From assembly GCF_021018895.1 (NCBI RefSeq), contig NC_079373.1, forward strand, positions 13,240,501-13,304,500: 64,000 nt of DNA, given 5' to 3'. A program made the position numbers and the translations under genes. The notes below the pieces were generated by a model that worked only from the letters and a program-made list of their open reading frames with translations, made no database searches and was not told where the DNA came from. Shown here one piece after another: positions 1 through 20,300 of this stretch. The number at the start of each line of letters is the position of its first letter. The first letter of the stretch is position 1. Source of the DNA: Seriola aureovittata (Eukaryota > Chordata > Actinopteri > Carangiformes > Carangidae).

Positions 1-3000
1 GCTACCGGGATGTGAAAGTTCGCGTGTTGAGCCTGGGGCCTCGCATGCTGGGCAAGGCCCTGGGCATCCTGCCCCTGTACCCTTCTCTGACAGGGCCGCA
101 GGAGTCTGCCAGCGCCACCCCTCTCCCTGGCACTCCCCTGCCTTACATTCAGACCAGCCAACCTTCAGGTAAACTCATCACAGAGCCAGCCAGAAATGTG
201 CTTTACATGGAGGTGCCAGTCGCTTTCTCTATTTTAAATCAGTCTCTGCCTCATCGATGTTGGCAGAGGGAGTTACACCATTCCTGTGGTTGTCTGTGTC
301 ATCTGGACAGGCAGTTATGATTCTTCTTGGTGCTTTTGTTGACTATATTTTGCTGATTTTGACTGGAGGACTCTTAATGTAGCATCTATATTTGGTTCCA
401 ACTAGAATACAGTATTTCAAGGGGTGTGGTGTGTTCATTTGGCCAATGAATTTCTTTTAAATTTATATTATAGTGTTTCAAATCAAATCTTTAAATGTGG
501 ATTTTCTGCTCGCTGCTGAGTAGAGATGGCTGCTGACATTCATCCAGCCTTCATGCTGCCTTCTTTTCACTTGACAGGAGTTTGATGTCAGTAGAGGCTT
601 AGATACTGGACATAATCTCTTTTACTTTTCTTGCAGTTTTTAAAAAAGAAATGATCCCTTTCATGATTTGCTTCCTCATCAAAAGCTGAATTTTAATCCC
701 TTCTCTTTATAGTGAAGGTGTAATGTTGCTGCTTTGACACTCTCGAGAATGTGATATCGTCAGCAAAGGGCTCAACCACGGCTCATCTTCACTGACGTGT
801 ACACTGTAGAGTGGATCTCATGTACTGTACTGTTATCCTGCAGCCTGAACAGTAACAGCATTAAAACCAATGCATTGTTGACTGTTTGTAGGTAAAGTTC
901 GACAATATGACGTTATAATATACATAATATACATTTATCAGGAGGCTCAGATTTTGCCATACTGCTGCTGCTGAAGTGGCTGCTGTTTCCCTTTAATATC
1001 TACAGATGAATAAAACCGTTGTGGGTACTGTGTGTTTGATCAACTGATTTAATTTACCAGGTGTTTGATCTGCTAGATTAGTCAAAAACACACATTCATG
1101 TGTTGCTATTTATCCTTAAAAAAACAACCTCCCCCCAAATTTTCCTTCATCACAATATCAGATTACATTTACCATCATAGAGCATTTGATCCTGATAGCT
1201 CACTCCTATTTGAAGGTTAGAGTATTTTTTGCGCCTTTTCATTTTGGTTTGATTTAATTAGGAAATATTCTCTGATTGTTTTCTGCTGATGTGACTTTAA
1301 GATTCACATCTTAAAACTAGACTCTCAAAACATGCTTTTTGTCCCTCGTCCCTCGTACATTGGAATTCAAAATAAACTGGTGTCTACTCATCCAGCAAAC
1401 AAAAACTTTTAAAATGTACATATGGGCATGTGATCGCTGTCTTAAGGTAGATTTGAAAAAAATGTAAATCTATCCTTTTAATTTAAGAATAAGCCTAGCT
1501 GTTTGTATTTATGTTTAAGGCCATGAGGCTTCATTTAGAATATTAAGCATTGTTATATACAACTTATACATAAGGAAAAATCTATCATCCAAAGTAGGAT
1601 CATTGATGTGATGAACTATATGTTGAGATAGCTAGAACATAAGACATAAGATGAGAGGATGTTGACCCTTTTATCAGGAAGCAGGCTTGGTTTATTTAAT
1701 GTTTCCTCAAAAGTAATTTATCTTAATGGGTTTGTCCAGTCTGTGGCTGTTGAATGAGATCTACACTTCCAGAGTAATTGGCTACATGATGATTTCTTCG
1801 ATTAGAGATGATGATTAGGCTTCACATTGCCTCCTGATCATTTAGTACAATAACAATGCCCCGCCTTGTCTGCTTGACTGTGGGAACAGCATGATCAGAT
1901 TTCAGCTCTCAAGTCGGAGACGGTGTGTCTGTGCCCTGTAACAGACCTCTGCTGGACAAACAGCAGAAGAAACCTCTCAGCACTTTGAACCGGAACTGTA
2001 GTACATTGTGTCTGTGAGCGCCACACTAGCGTAGCGTATGACTGACCAGATAATCTCTTGTCAGTAATCTTTTTATGCCTCTGTGCCGGTGAGGGCCATG
2101 ACCGGAGGCATCATGTTTTCGGGTTGTCCGTTGTCAACGCAGCAACACCTTGAGGGAAATTATTTGGAAATTTGGGACCAACATTCACTTGGACTCGAGG
2201 ATGAACTGGCTAGATTTGGGTGGTCAAAGGTCAAGGTCACTGTGACCTCACAAAACACGTTTTTGGCCATAGCACACAAATTCATACTCTAATTATGACG
2301 CATTTTACCACAAACGTCTAATAGGATAAAGTGATGAAGTGATTACATTTTATATCCAAATGGTCAAAGGTCACCTTCACTGTGACATCATAATGTTCTG
2401 AATATAACATTTCTTTCTTCCTCTCTGTTTCTCCCCTCCTCTTCCACCCTGAACGCCTCCACAAGGTCTGGAGTCCCTGCGTGACAGTGCCCACTCTACA
2501 CCAGTGCGTTCAGTGTCCCACGGGGAATCCTTCATGCCACGCTCCCGGAGCCAGGCCACAGACGCCAGTGATGGGACGGCGGTGATCTCGGACGAGGCCT
2601 ACAGCCCGTCCGACAGCGTCCTGCCCACCCCGGTGGCCGAGCACAGCATGGAGCTGACTGTGTCACGCCAGATCAACGGGGCGCCCTGCAGCATTGAAGA
2701 GGAGAAGGAGTCGGAGGCGGGCACCCCCATGCACGGGGAAGGGGGTGATTTTGGTGCGGACGGTAGATCTGCACAGGAGGGTGCAGGGGGGGACTCGGCC
2801 CTCAGCGAGGTGGAACAGGTGAATAAGTTTGTCTTAAGTGTCCTCCGTTTGCTCCTTGTGACCATTGGACTCCTCTTTGTCTTGCTCCTCCTCCTCATCA
2901 TCCTCACCGAGTCAGACCTTGACATAGCATTTTTACGTGATATCCGCCAGACCCCCGAATTTGAGCAGTTCCATTACGAATACTTTTGTCCCCTCAGGCG

Positions 3001-3052
3001 GTGGTTTGCCTGCAAGCTCCGCTGGGTGGGCGGGTTGCTCATTAACAAGTGA
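1..3052 (+). CDS. frmd5: FERM domain-containing protein 5-like, C-terminal exons (partial)
   Basis: Two coding exons are visible: 1..168 (start lies outside the window) and 2466..3052. The intron is GT at 169-170 and AG at 2464-2465, and a glycine codon is split across it. The first exon has a basic start, then a Pro/Ser/Thr-rich stretch. The last exon encodes a low-complexity Ser/Glu/Gly-rich linker, then one strongly hydrophobic segment (about 2830-2915, Leu/Val/Ile-rich) followed by the acidic ESDLD motif and a conserved-looking tail with [15 protein letters not shown], ending in LLINK and TGA at 3050-3052. FRMD3/FRMD5 proteins carry an N-terminal FERM domain and a single membrane segment near the C terminus, and act at the plasma membrane and cell junctions; that is family knowledge, since the FERM domain is upstream of this window. 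I favour FRMD5 over FRMD3 because the neighbours (blm, ctsh, rasgrf1) are also human chromosome 15 genes. The paralogue remains possible. Confidence 0.75.
2096..2395 (+). repeat. interspersed repeat with nuclear-receptor half-sites (percomorph family)
   Basis: The sequence from the 'ggaggcatcatgttttcggg' start through two 'ggtcaaaggtca' blocks to 'gtgacatcat' matches, from memory, a very abundant short interspersed element of percomorph fishes, normally non-coding. It lies in the last frmd5 intron and ends about 70 bp upstream of the last-exon acceptor, just before that intron's polypyrimidine tract (2408-2455). It contains a perfect AGGTCA-n3-TGACCT palindrome at 2234-2248. Confidence 0.65.
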
Positions 3053-4841
3053 GAGTGCGGTCGTAGAGTTCGTAAGCCCGTTCGGGGGTCTGAGAAGACG
3101 GTTAGGACTCCGGAGTGATGGAGGGCAGCCTCGTCCCAACCATGAACCCTGCTTCTCCCATCATCCTCCTGCTGACATACAGCTTGGACCACTCCTGGTA
3201 ACACCGGGCCAGGATTTCTCTTCCCCTCCTCCACTTTGAGTTACACCCCCCCCCCACTCAACCACCTCCTCTTTTTGCTTCTTTTCTTCTTTTTTCTTTT
3301 CTTTTTTTTTCTACAAAGGCAGAGGACATTTTTTTGCGTTTTGTTTTTGTTTGTTTTTTTCAAGTCATTTCAGGTATTTTATTTTTTCAAATAACACAAA
3401 GGAAAAAAATTAAAACTGAAATCAAAGAACTGAAGAATTTTAAACAGTTCCTTTTACAGGAACGGTAGATTTTGTTGCAACGGATGAATGTTGCCTTCAT
3501 TTATTATTTATTGCTTTTAAACATATATTTGCATAAGAGAAGGAGGCGAGATGATGAACGGTAATCGAGGAAGTTGATTTGTCATTAAAAGATGGAAGTG
3601 AGTTAGGTTAGAGTCGATAGGCCTACTGCAGTGAAGTATATGTGAGGCAAAGTAGTATAAAATCTTTTGATACTGATCCATGCCCATCAGAAGTCAGCTA
3701 GACAAACAGCAGATTCACGTCATCAGAGAAAACAGAACAATCTGAAGGGAATGATAGTGAAGGTTGGTGAAACAGGAGAGAGACAGGGTGATTACCAAAT
3801 GCCTTTTTTCAGAGGATGTCGATGACTGTTGGCAGATTTGATTTTTGTGGATTGTTTTAAGACACAATTACACTTTAGTATACATTGGTGTACAAAGTAA
3901 ACTGGTGAAGATCAGAGTTGTTTTTCTAACGTTTTATAAGGATACAGTAAAATAAACCAGTACCAATAGTGTTATGTGAGCCAGTAGTGTCAGATGCGGT
4001 TAGAGATATATTCATGAAGAGCAAAGATTCACTGGCACCAATAGATAATAGTCTAGATAGATGTGCAATGCTCATATGGTTTTAATAATTAAGTACTTTT
4101 TAATGTGCACATTTGTTCAGTTGTTCTGTTATTTCTCCAATTAATTTGATTTGCATTTTCTCATCAAGTTGAAATTCGATGAATTTCAATTATTTCTTTA
4201 TATGAAGAGTTTATGATTTATTTTGGTTTCATATCAACCATGCTCTTAGGTTTATGTATCATACTATATTATTATTATTACTAGAATAAGAGTAATGATG
4301 TACTTTTTGTACAAATTAGTTTGTTTCCTAATATATATTGACAGGTTTTCCATGTATATTTTAACAGAACTGAAATGTTATTTTGTTATTGAAGATTAAA
4401 TTATACCTTTTTTAGCGCTGTGTTTCAAGTAAGGTCAGAAGCATTCATGGCAATGTGGATGGGGGGGACAAAACAAAACAAACAAAAAAAAAAACAAAAC
4501 AAAAAAAAAAACAGGGTTTTTATCCAGATCCACTCAACACTGATCACAACTGTCATCACTCCACCAGCAGTGAATCAGCCTTCAACGTACATGCAGTTTA
4601 AAACATGTATTTGTGCAGAATAAAATCTGCAGATATCATTGTACCACCACAAATACCAAATAATCCAAAAATACATTTTCACCTTTCATAACTTTACCAT
4701 ATCTTATTGTACTTGAAGAGTCTGTAGAGACGACTGTGAGCCTGACCGGTACTGGATCTGCACCAAACAGTAAAAACCTGTTCTTTGACCCATGGCCTAA
4801 CTTCCCACTAAAATTCATTTAAACATGTTAAAACAAAACTA

Positions 4842-5106
4842 AAGCTGAAATGATTAGTTTATTGATTGATAGTGCTTTAACAGGCAACTATTTTGACAAT
4901 TGAATACTTGTCATATTTCAACTGCCAAACGTTTTCTGGTGTCAGCTTCTTCAGTGTGAGGATCTTTGTAAATTTCATATCTTTTGGTTTTTGACTGTCA
5001 CCTTGGGTTCTTAGAAATTATGTTCATTTTATGATCTAAACAATTAATCGATTAATCCAGAAACTAATAGATTAATTGATAATGAAAATAAGTGTTAGTT
5101 GCAGCA
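4842..5106 (+). repeat. TIR-type MITE, copy 1 of 5 ('gagctgcaac...gttgcagc' family)
   Basis: The copy begins with an 'aagctgaaatgattag' end and finishes with 'gttagttgcagc', so the two ends are inverted copies. The interior has the typical 'caattaatcgattaatcc' AT-rich motif. Related copies in this window are at 28072-28375, 49525-49830, 51961-52120 and 58942-59210. I know the family as one of the commonest in teleosts; here it sits inside the putative frmd5 3'UTR. Confidence 0.6.
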
Positions 5107-7935
5107 TTAAACAAAACAATTTGTCGCTCACAAATTAAAAATTAACAATTAGATGGGACTGGAAAGGTCACCTCTTTGGTTGAGGAAACAGCGGAGTGTG
5201 CTTGACAAACTACAGTATGTAATGAAGACATTTTCTGAGGTACCTCATGCACTTTTTTCTTAACTATGTACTTAAGTTTCTTTCTTCCCTTGATTTTTTT
5301 TTTTATGTCAGCCACAATAAAAACAGATACCAATATATCTACGATAAGCCAATACTGGCAAATAATATCTGCCCTTTGATTTGCCGGTCAGGCTCTAGAC
5401 TCCTCTGCCTCGTAGCTCCAGGGAGCAATAACTGTCATGGCTGTTGGATTCTGGGTAAAATCTGTTTTTTGTACTGAGTGTCTACCTCCTGTACCAAGTG
5501 CAGGCGTAAGTGTTAGTGTGTTCGTATGTAGGAATCAAAACAAGATTCAAGGTGATCGCGGTGGATGTTTAGACAGAGAAGAGTAAAAAAAAAAAAAAAA
5601 AGGTAAATTTATTATATTTTGCTAAAAAGGAGAAAGACTCACGGGAAGGAAATGAGGCATGAAATGAGAGACAGAGGTAGAGAGAGACTGAGGGAAATCA
5701 GAGGTTCAAATGGGAACGGAAGGCATTTGGTGACTCGTCACTCTAATGGCTGTACAGGGGTTGATTGTGTTCGGCCTCCTATTTCAAATCCCACACCCTC
5801 CCCACCCCCCCTCCCCACCCCTACACCAGCACCTGCAGCTGCTCCACTGAAGGCCCAATGGTGCTACCTTCTTTGTTTGCTCCTGTGTAAACCGAGCCTG
5901 TCAGTCCCGGGCGAAGTTGTCGCCCTGACCAGAGTAGCATGCACTTTGGCGTTGTGGCTGGATCCACTCTTCTAGCTCATTATCCTTTACAAAGCGTAGT
6001 TATCTGTGGCGGAGGGAGCAGCACGATGCTAGAGGGAATATCAAATCATTAGAGCTACATTAGCAAGCAGCCTGCCATATACAGTAGAGGAGCTTATTTA
6101 CGTCAAGTTAATAGTTTTTCACTTGGATCCGTCCAGTAAATAGCAGATGCAAAGATGAAGCACATTTCTCCTAACAAGGGGTGGAGCAGGGTGGGCGGGT
6201 TGACTTTTTTTTTTTTTTTTTGTGTACATTCATACTTCATATTTATTACTTCTTTACTGACATAAAGGTCAACATGACTGGCCAGTCCAGCCAGGCCGAG
6301 TTGTTAGCAGGACATCTTTTAAAGGTCAGTCTGCAAAGGTGTTTCTCGTACATCTATCAGCATTATGTAGCTTCAGTGGTCTCTCTCTGAACATGCAACA
6401 ATTAAACAAAAAAAAAAGGCAGCATTATTCAAGGAGCAATAATCAGCTGTAAGAGCAAAAAGATGATTTACAAACTTGTGTATGAAAATCCAACGATGAA
6501 TATGTCCTTTCATGTTTCTAGAAAACCACTTACCAAATTGCTGTTGTGCTGACTCTAACAACGATGTGACCATTGAGACACTTGTTGCATTCAGTAATAA
6601 CATTTTATAAAAAAAAAAAAATCAATTGTCCTTGGAGACCTCTTGTGTGGATGTTTGTTCTGCTGCTGTTTTCTTTGCTGTTTTCATTGTTAAGTGACAG
6701 ATTGCTCCCTGTGCCTGGATCCTAACTGCAGTTTACCAAAGTGGCAAAGATGAAGGAATGGAGACACAAGACACAACATCCCTGTCAGTTGTACTACAGA
6801 CTGCTCCATCCCTAAATCTCCCCAGGCCCAGAGGGAAAACGGTGTTCATCTGTCTGAAGCTGTGATGTAGCCCCTAAAAAAAATCTGTCTTAATTTGTCT
6901 TTACAGGCACATTTTCCTGTGGCAAACCTGACTTTACATTTACATTTCAGTTGCTGTGTCATGTTTACATATTTTACTGTTCTTTTACTTCATGGGAGAT
7001 GGTTACAGTTTAGGTCAGGTCTGTGACTTTTGATGATCAAGTGTCAGCGTCATCCATGGTTTATATATGAAAAACAGATAATCCATCCGTCCCTGAAAAG
7101 CAACAGTGAAGGTACAGCCATGCAAAGTACATAACGGGGGATGGACTCAATAACAGAAACACCTGCATGGTGTAAAGTAATACCTCACAACAACTAAGCA
7201 ACAATAAACTTGTGATCAATTCTAAGTTTTGTCAAAGATTTGTTGGGATAATTTTTGAGGTTGTAGTTTGTGGTGATATTGTAACTGTGAGGTGTTCTTG
7301 TTATTTTGTCTACTCCCTGTGTCTTGCTACATATTTCAGCAATGATCAGATTATCAGTCTCAAAAAACAATTATTAAGGACTTTATCAAAGATTATCACT
7401 GGCTGTCCTTCAAACATATTTTTTTTTGGGTTTTTGTTGATATTTATCTGATGAAAATTAATTACACAACCAAATTAGATGATCTTAATCTGGTGATTTA
7501 GACACAATTGGCTACTTGAATTTCATCCCTAGCCAAAATCCTTATCATATTAAAGTGGATCATGATAGTCATAACTGAAGACATCTTGGTCTGCTTTTAG
7601 CCCCTCTGCCAACTCCCAGTAGACGGACCCTTACACGACCGTGTATACACATCATTAAGTGTATATGCTTATCCATGTCTGGTGGTGTTATGTTGTCTGC
7701 ATCGTTCTATCCTGGGATTGGAGATTGCTGTTTAATTACGTTATATATGAAAAAAAAAAAATATATATATAAATCCATGTGCCAAATCCAGTTCTTGTTC
7801 AGTCTGATCCATTCCGAACCCGTTTGTACTGTAGGTAACCTTCTGTACAAGTCAGTATAAAATATTGTTTCTCTCCAATAGTCCCTTGTAACTGGTGCCA
7901 TTAAATAAAACTATTCAAACTTGAAATAAACATTG

Positions 7936-7941
7936 AATAAA
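7936..7941 (+). promoter_or_regulatory. polyadenylation signal AATAAA, probable frmd5 3' end
   Basis: This is the last of a cluster of AATAAA hexamers and is followed by GT-rich sequence, as expected downstream of a cleavage site. It lies about 120 bp from the opposing blm signal. Confidence 0.45.
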
Positions 7942-8059
7942 ATTGTGATGTGGCTTTCCCTGTGGCTTTGTGGAACAAGACAAATTCAGCACAGCATACC
8001 TTTCTCAAGCAAAAAGAAAAAACTGAATGTAGACTAGCTGAATCAATATTTTAAATGTA

Positions 8060-8065
8060 TTTAAT
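8060..8065 (-). promoter_or_regulatory. polyadenylation signal ATTAAA, probable blm 3' end
   Basis: TTTAAT on the + strand reads ATTAAA on the - strand, about 190 bp after the blm stop codon. It is the first good hexamer after that stop, giving a short blm 3'UTR. Confidence 0.45.
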
Positions 8066-8251
8066 ATAAAAAATTCAAATGGACAGTGAAAAAGTCAGCT
8101 AAAATTTTACAACAATGAATATAGTCTGGACAGACACCATAGCAATAACTGTGCAGCACATACACTGTAAACACTGTAAATACTACTTAACAATTACTAA
8201 GACTAGCTCGTTTGAAAATGTAGTGAATGATTAGTTTCCCAGAAGACAGCC

Positions 8252-15915
<7,664 letters not shown>

Positions 15916-16260
15916 TGTAGGTAAGAAATGAGCTAGCGAGGGTTAGCCCGCTAGCAGTCCGTGCTCAGTTCTAGAGGTAGTGGCAACTTTCTTCACCATT
16001 GCCCGCGACACGGGATGACACGAGTAACCGGAGGATCCAGCTGTATTAGTCCCGCCAACGAAGCTAAATTAATCAAACGTATAAACTTTATTCTACTTAT
16101 TTGACCATTTAACCGCAACGCCTGCTCACTCTGGTGATGTATGAAATAGACAAACAACGAATTGATTTTGCGCCTGTTCAACAAACTGACTCCTTATTGG
16201 CTTAGGTTGAGCAGGAAAGGGGCTTCTGGGAAATGTAGTCTTACGAGACACATGCCCAAT
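15916..16260 (-). promoter_or_regulatory. blm promoter and 5'UTR region
   Basis: The 345 bp upstream of the blm ATG. At 16227-16239 the - strand reads ACTACATTTCCCA, extending to CCCAGAA. This is the ACTACA-n2-TCCCA class bound by ZNF143/THAP11 at housekeeping promoters. A - strand CCAAT box lies at 16196-16200, 26 bp closer to the gene. No TATA box stands out. The transcription start cannot be fixed from sequence; it is probably between 15950 and 16180. Confidence 0.5.
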
Positions 16261-16386
16261 AGTCAGGCCCCGCCTCTACTGTAGAGCATAGATTAAAGAA
16301 CTGTAAAGGCAAGAAAATAAATTAATAAATAAACAAAAACACAAATAGATAATTTTATTGCAGCTTAGTCATCTCTCTCTCTCTTT

Positions 16387-17156
<770 letters not shown>

Positions 17157-17162
17157 TTTATT
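17157..17162 (-). promoter_or_regulatory. polyadenylation signal AATAAA for ctsh
   Basis: TTTATT on the + strand, 225 bp downstream of the ctsh stop codon in transcript direction. It is the first AATAAA after the stop, so the predicted ctsh 3'UTR is about 250 nt. Confidence 0.5.
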
Positions 17163-17386
17163 TGTAAATTGAATCATTGGTTCTTAAGTGATAAACTGAT
17201 ATGTATTGATCTGTCATGGTGTTTTACTGGATGCTGAGACTTGCTTCATTGTGAAAAGACCCACCCTACATGAAAGCAATTCAGGCTGCTGATTCTATAA
17301 AAATTACCATATATAACAACAATTTTAAAAAGTAGTTGAATTCCGTTCCCTTTTCAGTCCTTTTGTATTTTGCGATGATGCAGAAA

Positions 17387-20300
17387 TCACAACACTGGGA
17401 AAGATGAGCAGGCAGCAAGTCCACACATATTCTTCCCACGTTCAATGAGAAAATATCTGTAAAAGGACAACAATGTTATGGCCTTTCTGTGGTTGGTGTA
17501 TATTTCATATTATTTTCTTGTATGTGGTAAAACAGAAAACTTACCCATTAATCCCCCAGTCGGATGACCATGAGTTCTTTACTATCCAGTAAGGGCTGCC
17601 ATTGTCCTTTCCATACCCGACTGCTAGCACTGCATGGTTAACCTTGTCTGTGGTGTTGTCGCATTTGGTGCTGACAGCAGGAAGAGAAGAGAGTTAGTCT
17701 CCAACTTTATAAACATGACTGTTTTGATAAAGAATGAGGCACTAAACCACTGCAAGTCTGACAGCTTTACTGACAGAAAGAGCCTGTTTTATGAGTGATT
17801 TAAATGCTCAGAGTGCAGACAATATGTTTATAACCAAATGAAATATTCATAAACCAAGATTTTCAAATCCTTACTTATGCAACAGTCAGTGCTGGGAAGG
17901 TGATTGATTCCACTGCACTGATTATTAATTACTTTTCAGTAGGTCTATCTTTAATGTAGTTGGTCGGTGCCCTGTAAAAATGTCACAACCTAATGACCTC
18001 TCCAAGTTAATACTTAATGAAAACACAATACTGAATTTGGTTAGTGTTGTTAGACCTCACACCTGTCTGACCCATGTTGTCCACAAATATGCCAAAAGAA
18101 GGCTTTCCTGCCCGACCAAAACAGCAAAGTAACAGAATAAATGTTATATTCTACATATAAGCATTTTTTAATGAAAAGAAAACATTTGGCTGTAACACCT
18201 TTTGTAATCATAGACAGTCTGATTAGTAGGTGTAATTTAATTACAATTTTTTTCTCAGTAACTGTCACAGATTCTAATTACATTTATTTTGTAAATCATG
18301 TCACCTAACATAACAATCCCATCACATTTAACTAGTTACTCCCCAACACTGGTTGGGGGGTGGGATTAAGCTTTGCCTCTCTGATTCTTGTGTGCTAATA
18401 ATACTAGTGTTAATAAATCTACAAGAAAAGTTGATGTATTGTGTATGTGTTTAAATGACATTAAAATATTTTTTTCTCTATTCCTTGTTGATAAGTGAGA
18501 GAAAATGTTACAATAGCAGATTAAGGTACTATTTTGGCCTGAAAATCTCCCTGATCGTTCAAGTAAAGGTGATGTCTTTCTAAGACATACTGTATATTAC
18601 TACAGCGCAGCAAAACTGTTCAGCAATTTGTAAATGTAAGAAACAAAGAAACAAACAAAACCTTAAAAATAGACGGCCTAATAATGCTCCAAGATTACAG
18701 ATCACATTATTTCTGTGACTTCCTATCACCTGGTGTATACGCCCTGGTGGTAATGCATGAAGTCCGGGGTCACTTCAAAGGCAAAGCTGACAGGATTTCG
18801 TGTGGCGACAGCATCAACCATTCCCATCTCATCGTACTGACAGGTAACAGAAAAACATCATCACTCACAGGCTCTCAATAAAGACAGTTATCTCAAGGAA
18901 AGACATTGATGTTCACTTACTGCAGTTATGTTCATCACCTCTCTCACATAAGCGATTGCCGCTTTTGGGTCATACTTGCAAACACCTTCCTAAATTTAAC
19001 AAAAGAGGAAGAATCAAAAGCTATTAAATATGTAATTTCAAGTCAGTTTTGTTTATTAGTTTGTTTTGTTTTTGCTGTAGGATAGCTGCTTATTTACTTA
19101 CAATAGCTGTGTATGGGTAGTCCGTCTCTGCCATCAGTCCCTTACTGTACATGATGTATTCAAAAGCTTGACTTGGAAGACCGCTAGAAGAAAAAAATAA
19201 TAATAATCATACAAATCTGACTGTGTTGATGCACAAAGTGGTAGTTAACAGGGATATTATAAAAAGAGGAAAGGAATCAGGTTTGACTCTCACCCATTAC
19301 ATCCATGGTTGTTGAAGTCCTGGGCACAGTCCACCAGCTGTTGTTCTGACTAGGTAATTGGAAAATTACATTTCAAAGATGAATTAAAATGTCATAGTTC
19401 AAGATTACAGTAAATATGCTCTGTCCTACTATGGCGGTGGAACTATATTTTTAGTTGAGAGCAGCAGTACAAGAGCAGCAGTTTTGATAGAGGAGTGAAA
19501 CAAAGTCACCAGTGGTACGAGTTTCCCATGGGTGATAGCGGTAACAGACTCCAAACAGCCGGTTGTTGAAAATGTCCAGCAACTGCCACAACCTCCCTTT
19601 AGAGAAAAACAAAAAGGTAAAAGGACATTTTGTGAATATTTTACAAACTTTTTCTCTCATGCCTCCCTTTGGAAGATGAAAGATTTTCATACACCCTCCA
19701 TAATGCATACATTTATGGTATTTTTATCAACCCGTAACAATATGCCTTTTCACAGAAGACATTCTGACATGTGACAGTAGGAAAAGCACAGCTGTAAATA
19801 ATAAAATTAATGATGACTGAATTTATTTTGGCTGCTCCAGTTTCAGGGTCCTAGTATTGTGTATACTGGCTCACTGTCACACTGTCATGTCACACTGGGA
19901 TACTTTAATAGAACGGAGCCATTGTTAAACAAACTGTTAAGAGTTTTTACACACAAATGACAAAAGGCTTTCCTGCTATTGTGAGTGAACTCAGAGCAAG
20001 TGCTTCTTCTTCTATTATAGATTTGACTAACAAGTTTACTTGATGAACAGCACCACTGTTTTTCTTTTCAAATCTGTCCATTCTGTATTTTACAAGCCAT
20101 TTTGCTCTCTTGAATAGGCCTAAATCTCAACAGCCCAAATCTTGAGAGCATTGCAAGCATCAGATCACTCAACAGACAGATTCATAGATATTTTTTCAAT
20201 CTTTTTCACCTCTATCCATGAATCATTAATTTTTTTCGCAGCAGTGAGCAGCTCCTTCACTTCCTTCACTCCCTTTGTGCATTTCATTGCAGGAGAATTG

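Larger units (their letters stand above)
3053..7960 (+). other. probable long 3'UTR of the frmd5-like gene
   Basis: No coding sequence was found after the stop at 3052. The stretch is AT-rich with homopolymer runs (T-rich 3285-3360, A-rich 4473-4512, A run 5586-5600, T run 6206-6221), and it holds one interspersed repeat copy (4842-5106). Several AATAAA hexamers occur (about 3951, 4619, 7905, 7925). The best 3' end is the cluster ending with AATAAA at 7936-7941, followed by GT-rich sequence (about 7943-7972), just before the convergent blm 3' end. The UTR call is inference; earlier sites could give shorter isoforms. Confidence 0.5.

Noticed and set aside
2599..2925. 108-residue - strand open frame
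   Set aside because: Antisense shadow of the last frmd5 exon.
15993..16184. 63-residue - strand open frame upstream of the blm ATG
   Set aside because: Lies in the promoter/5'UTR, is not in continuity with blm and has no homology I can see.
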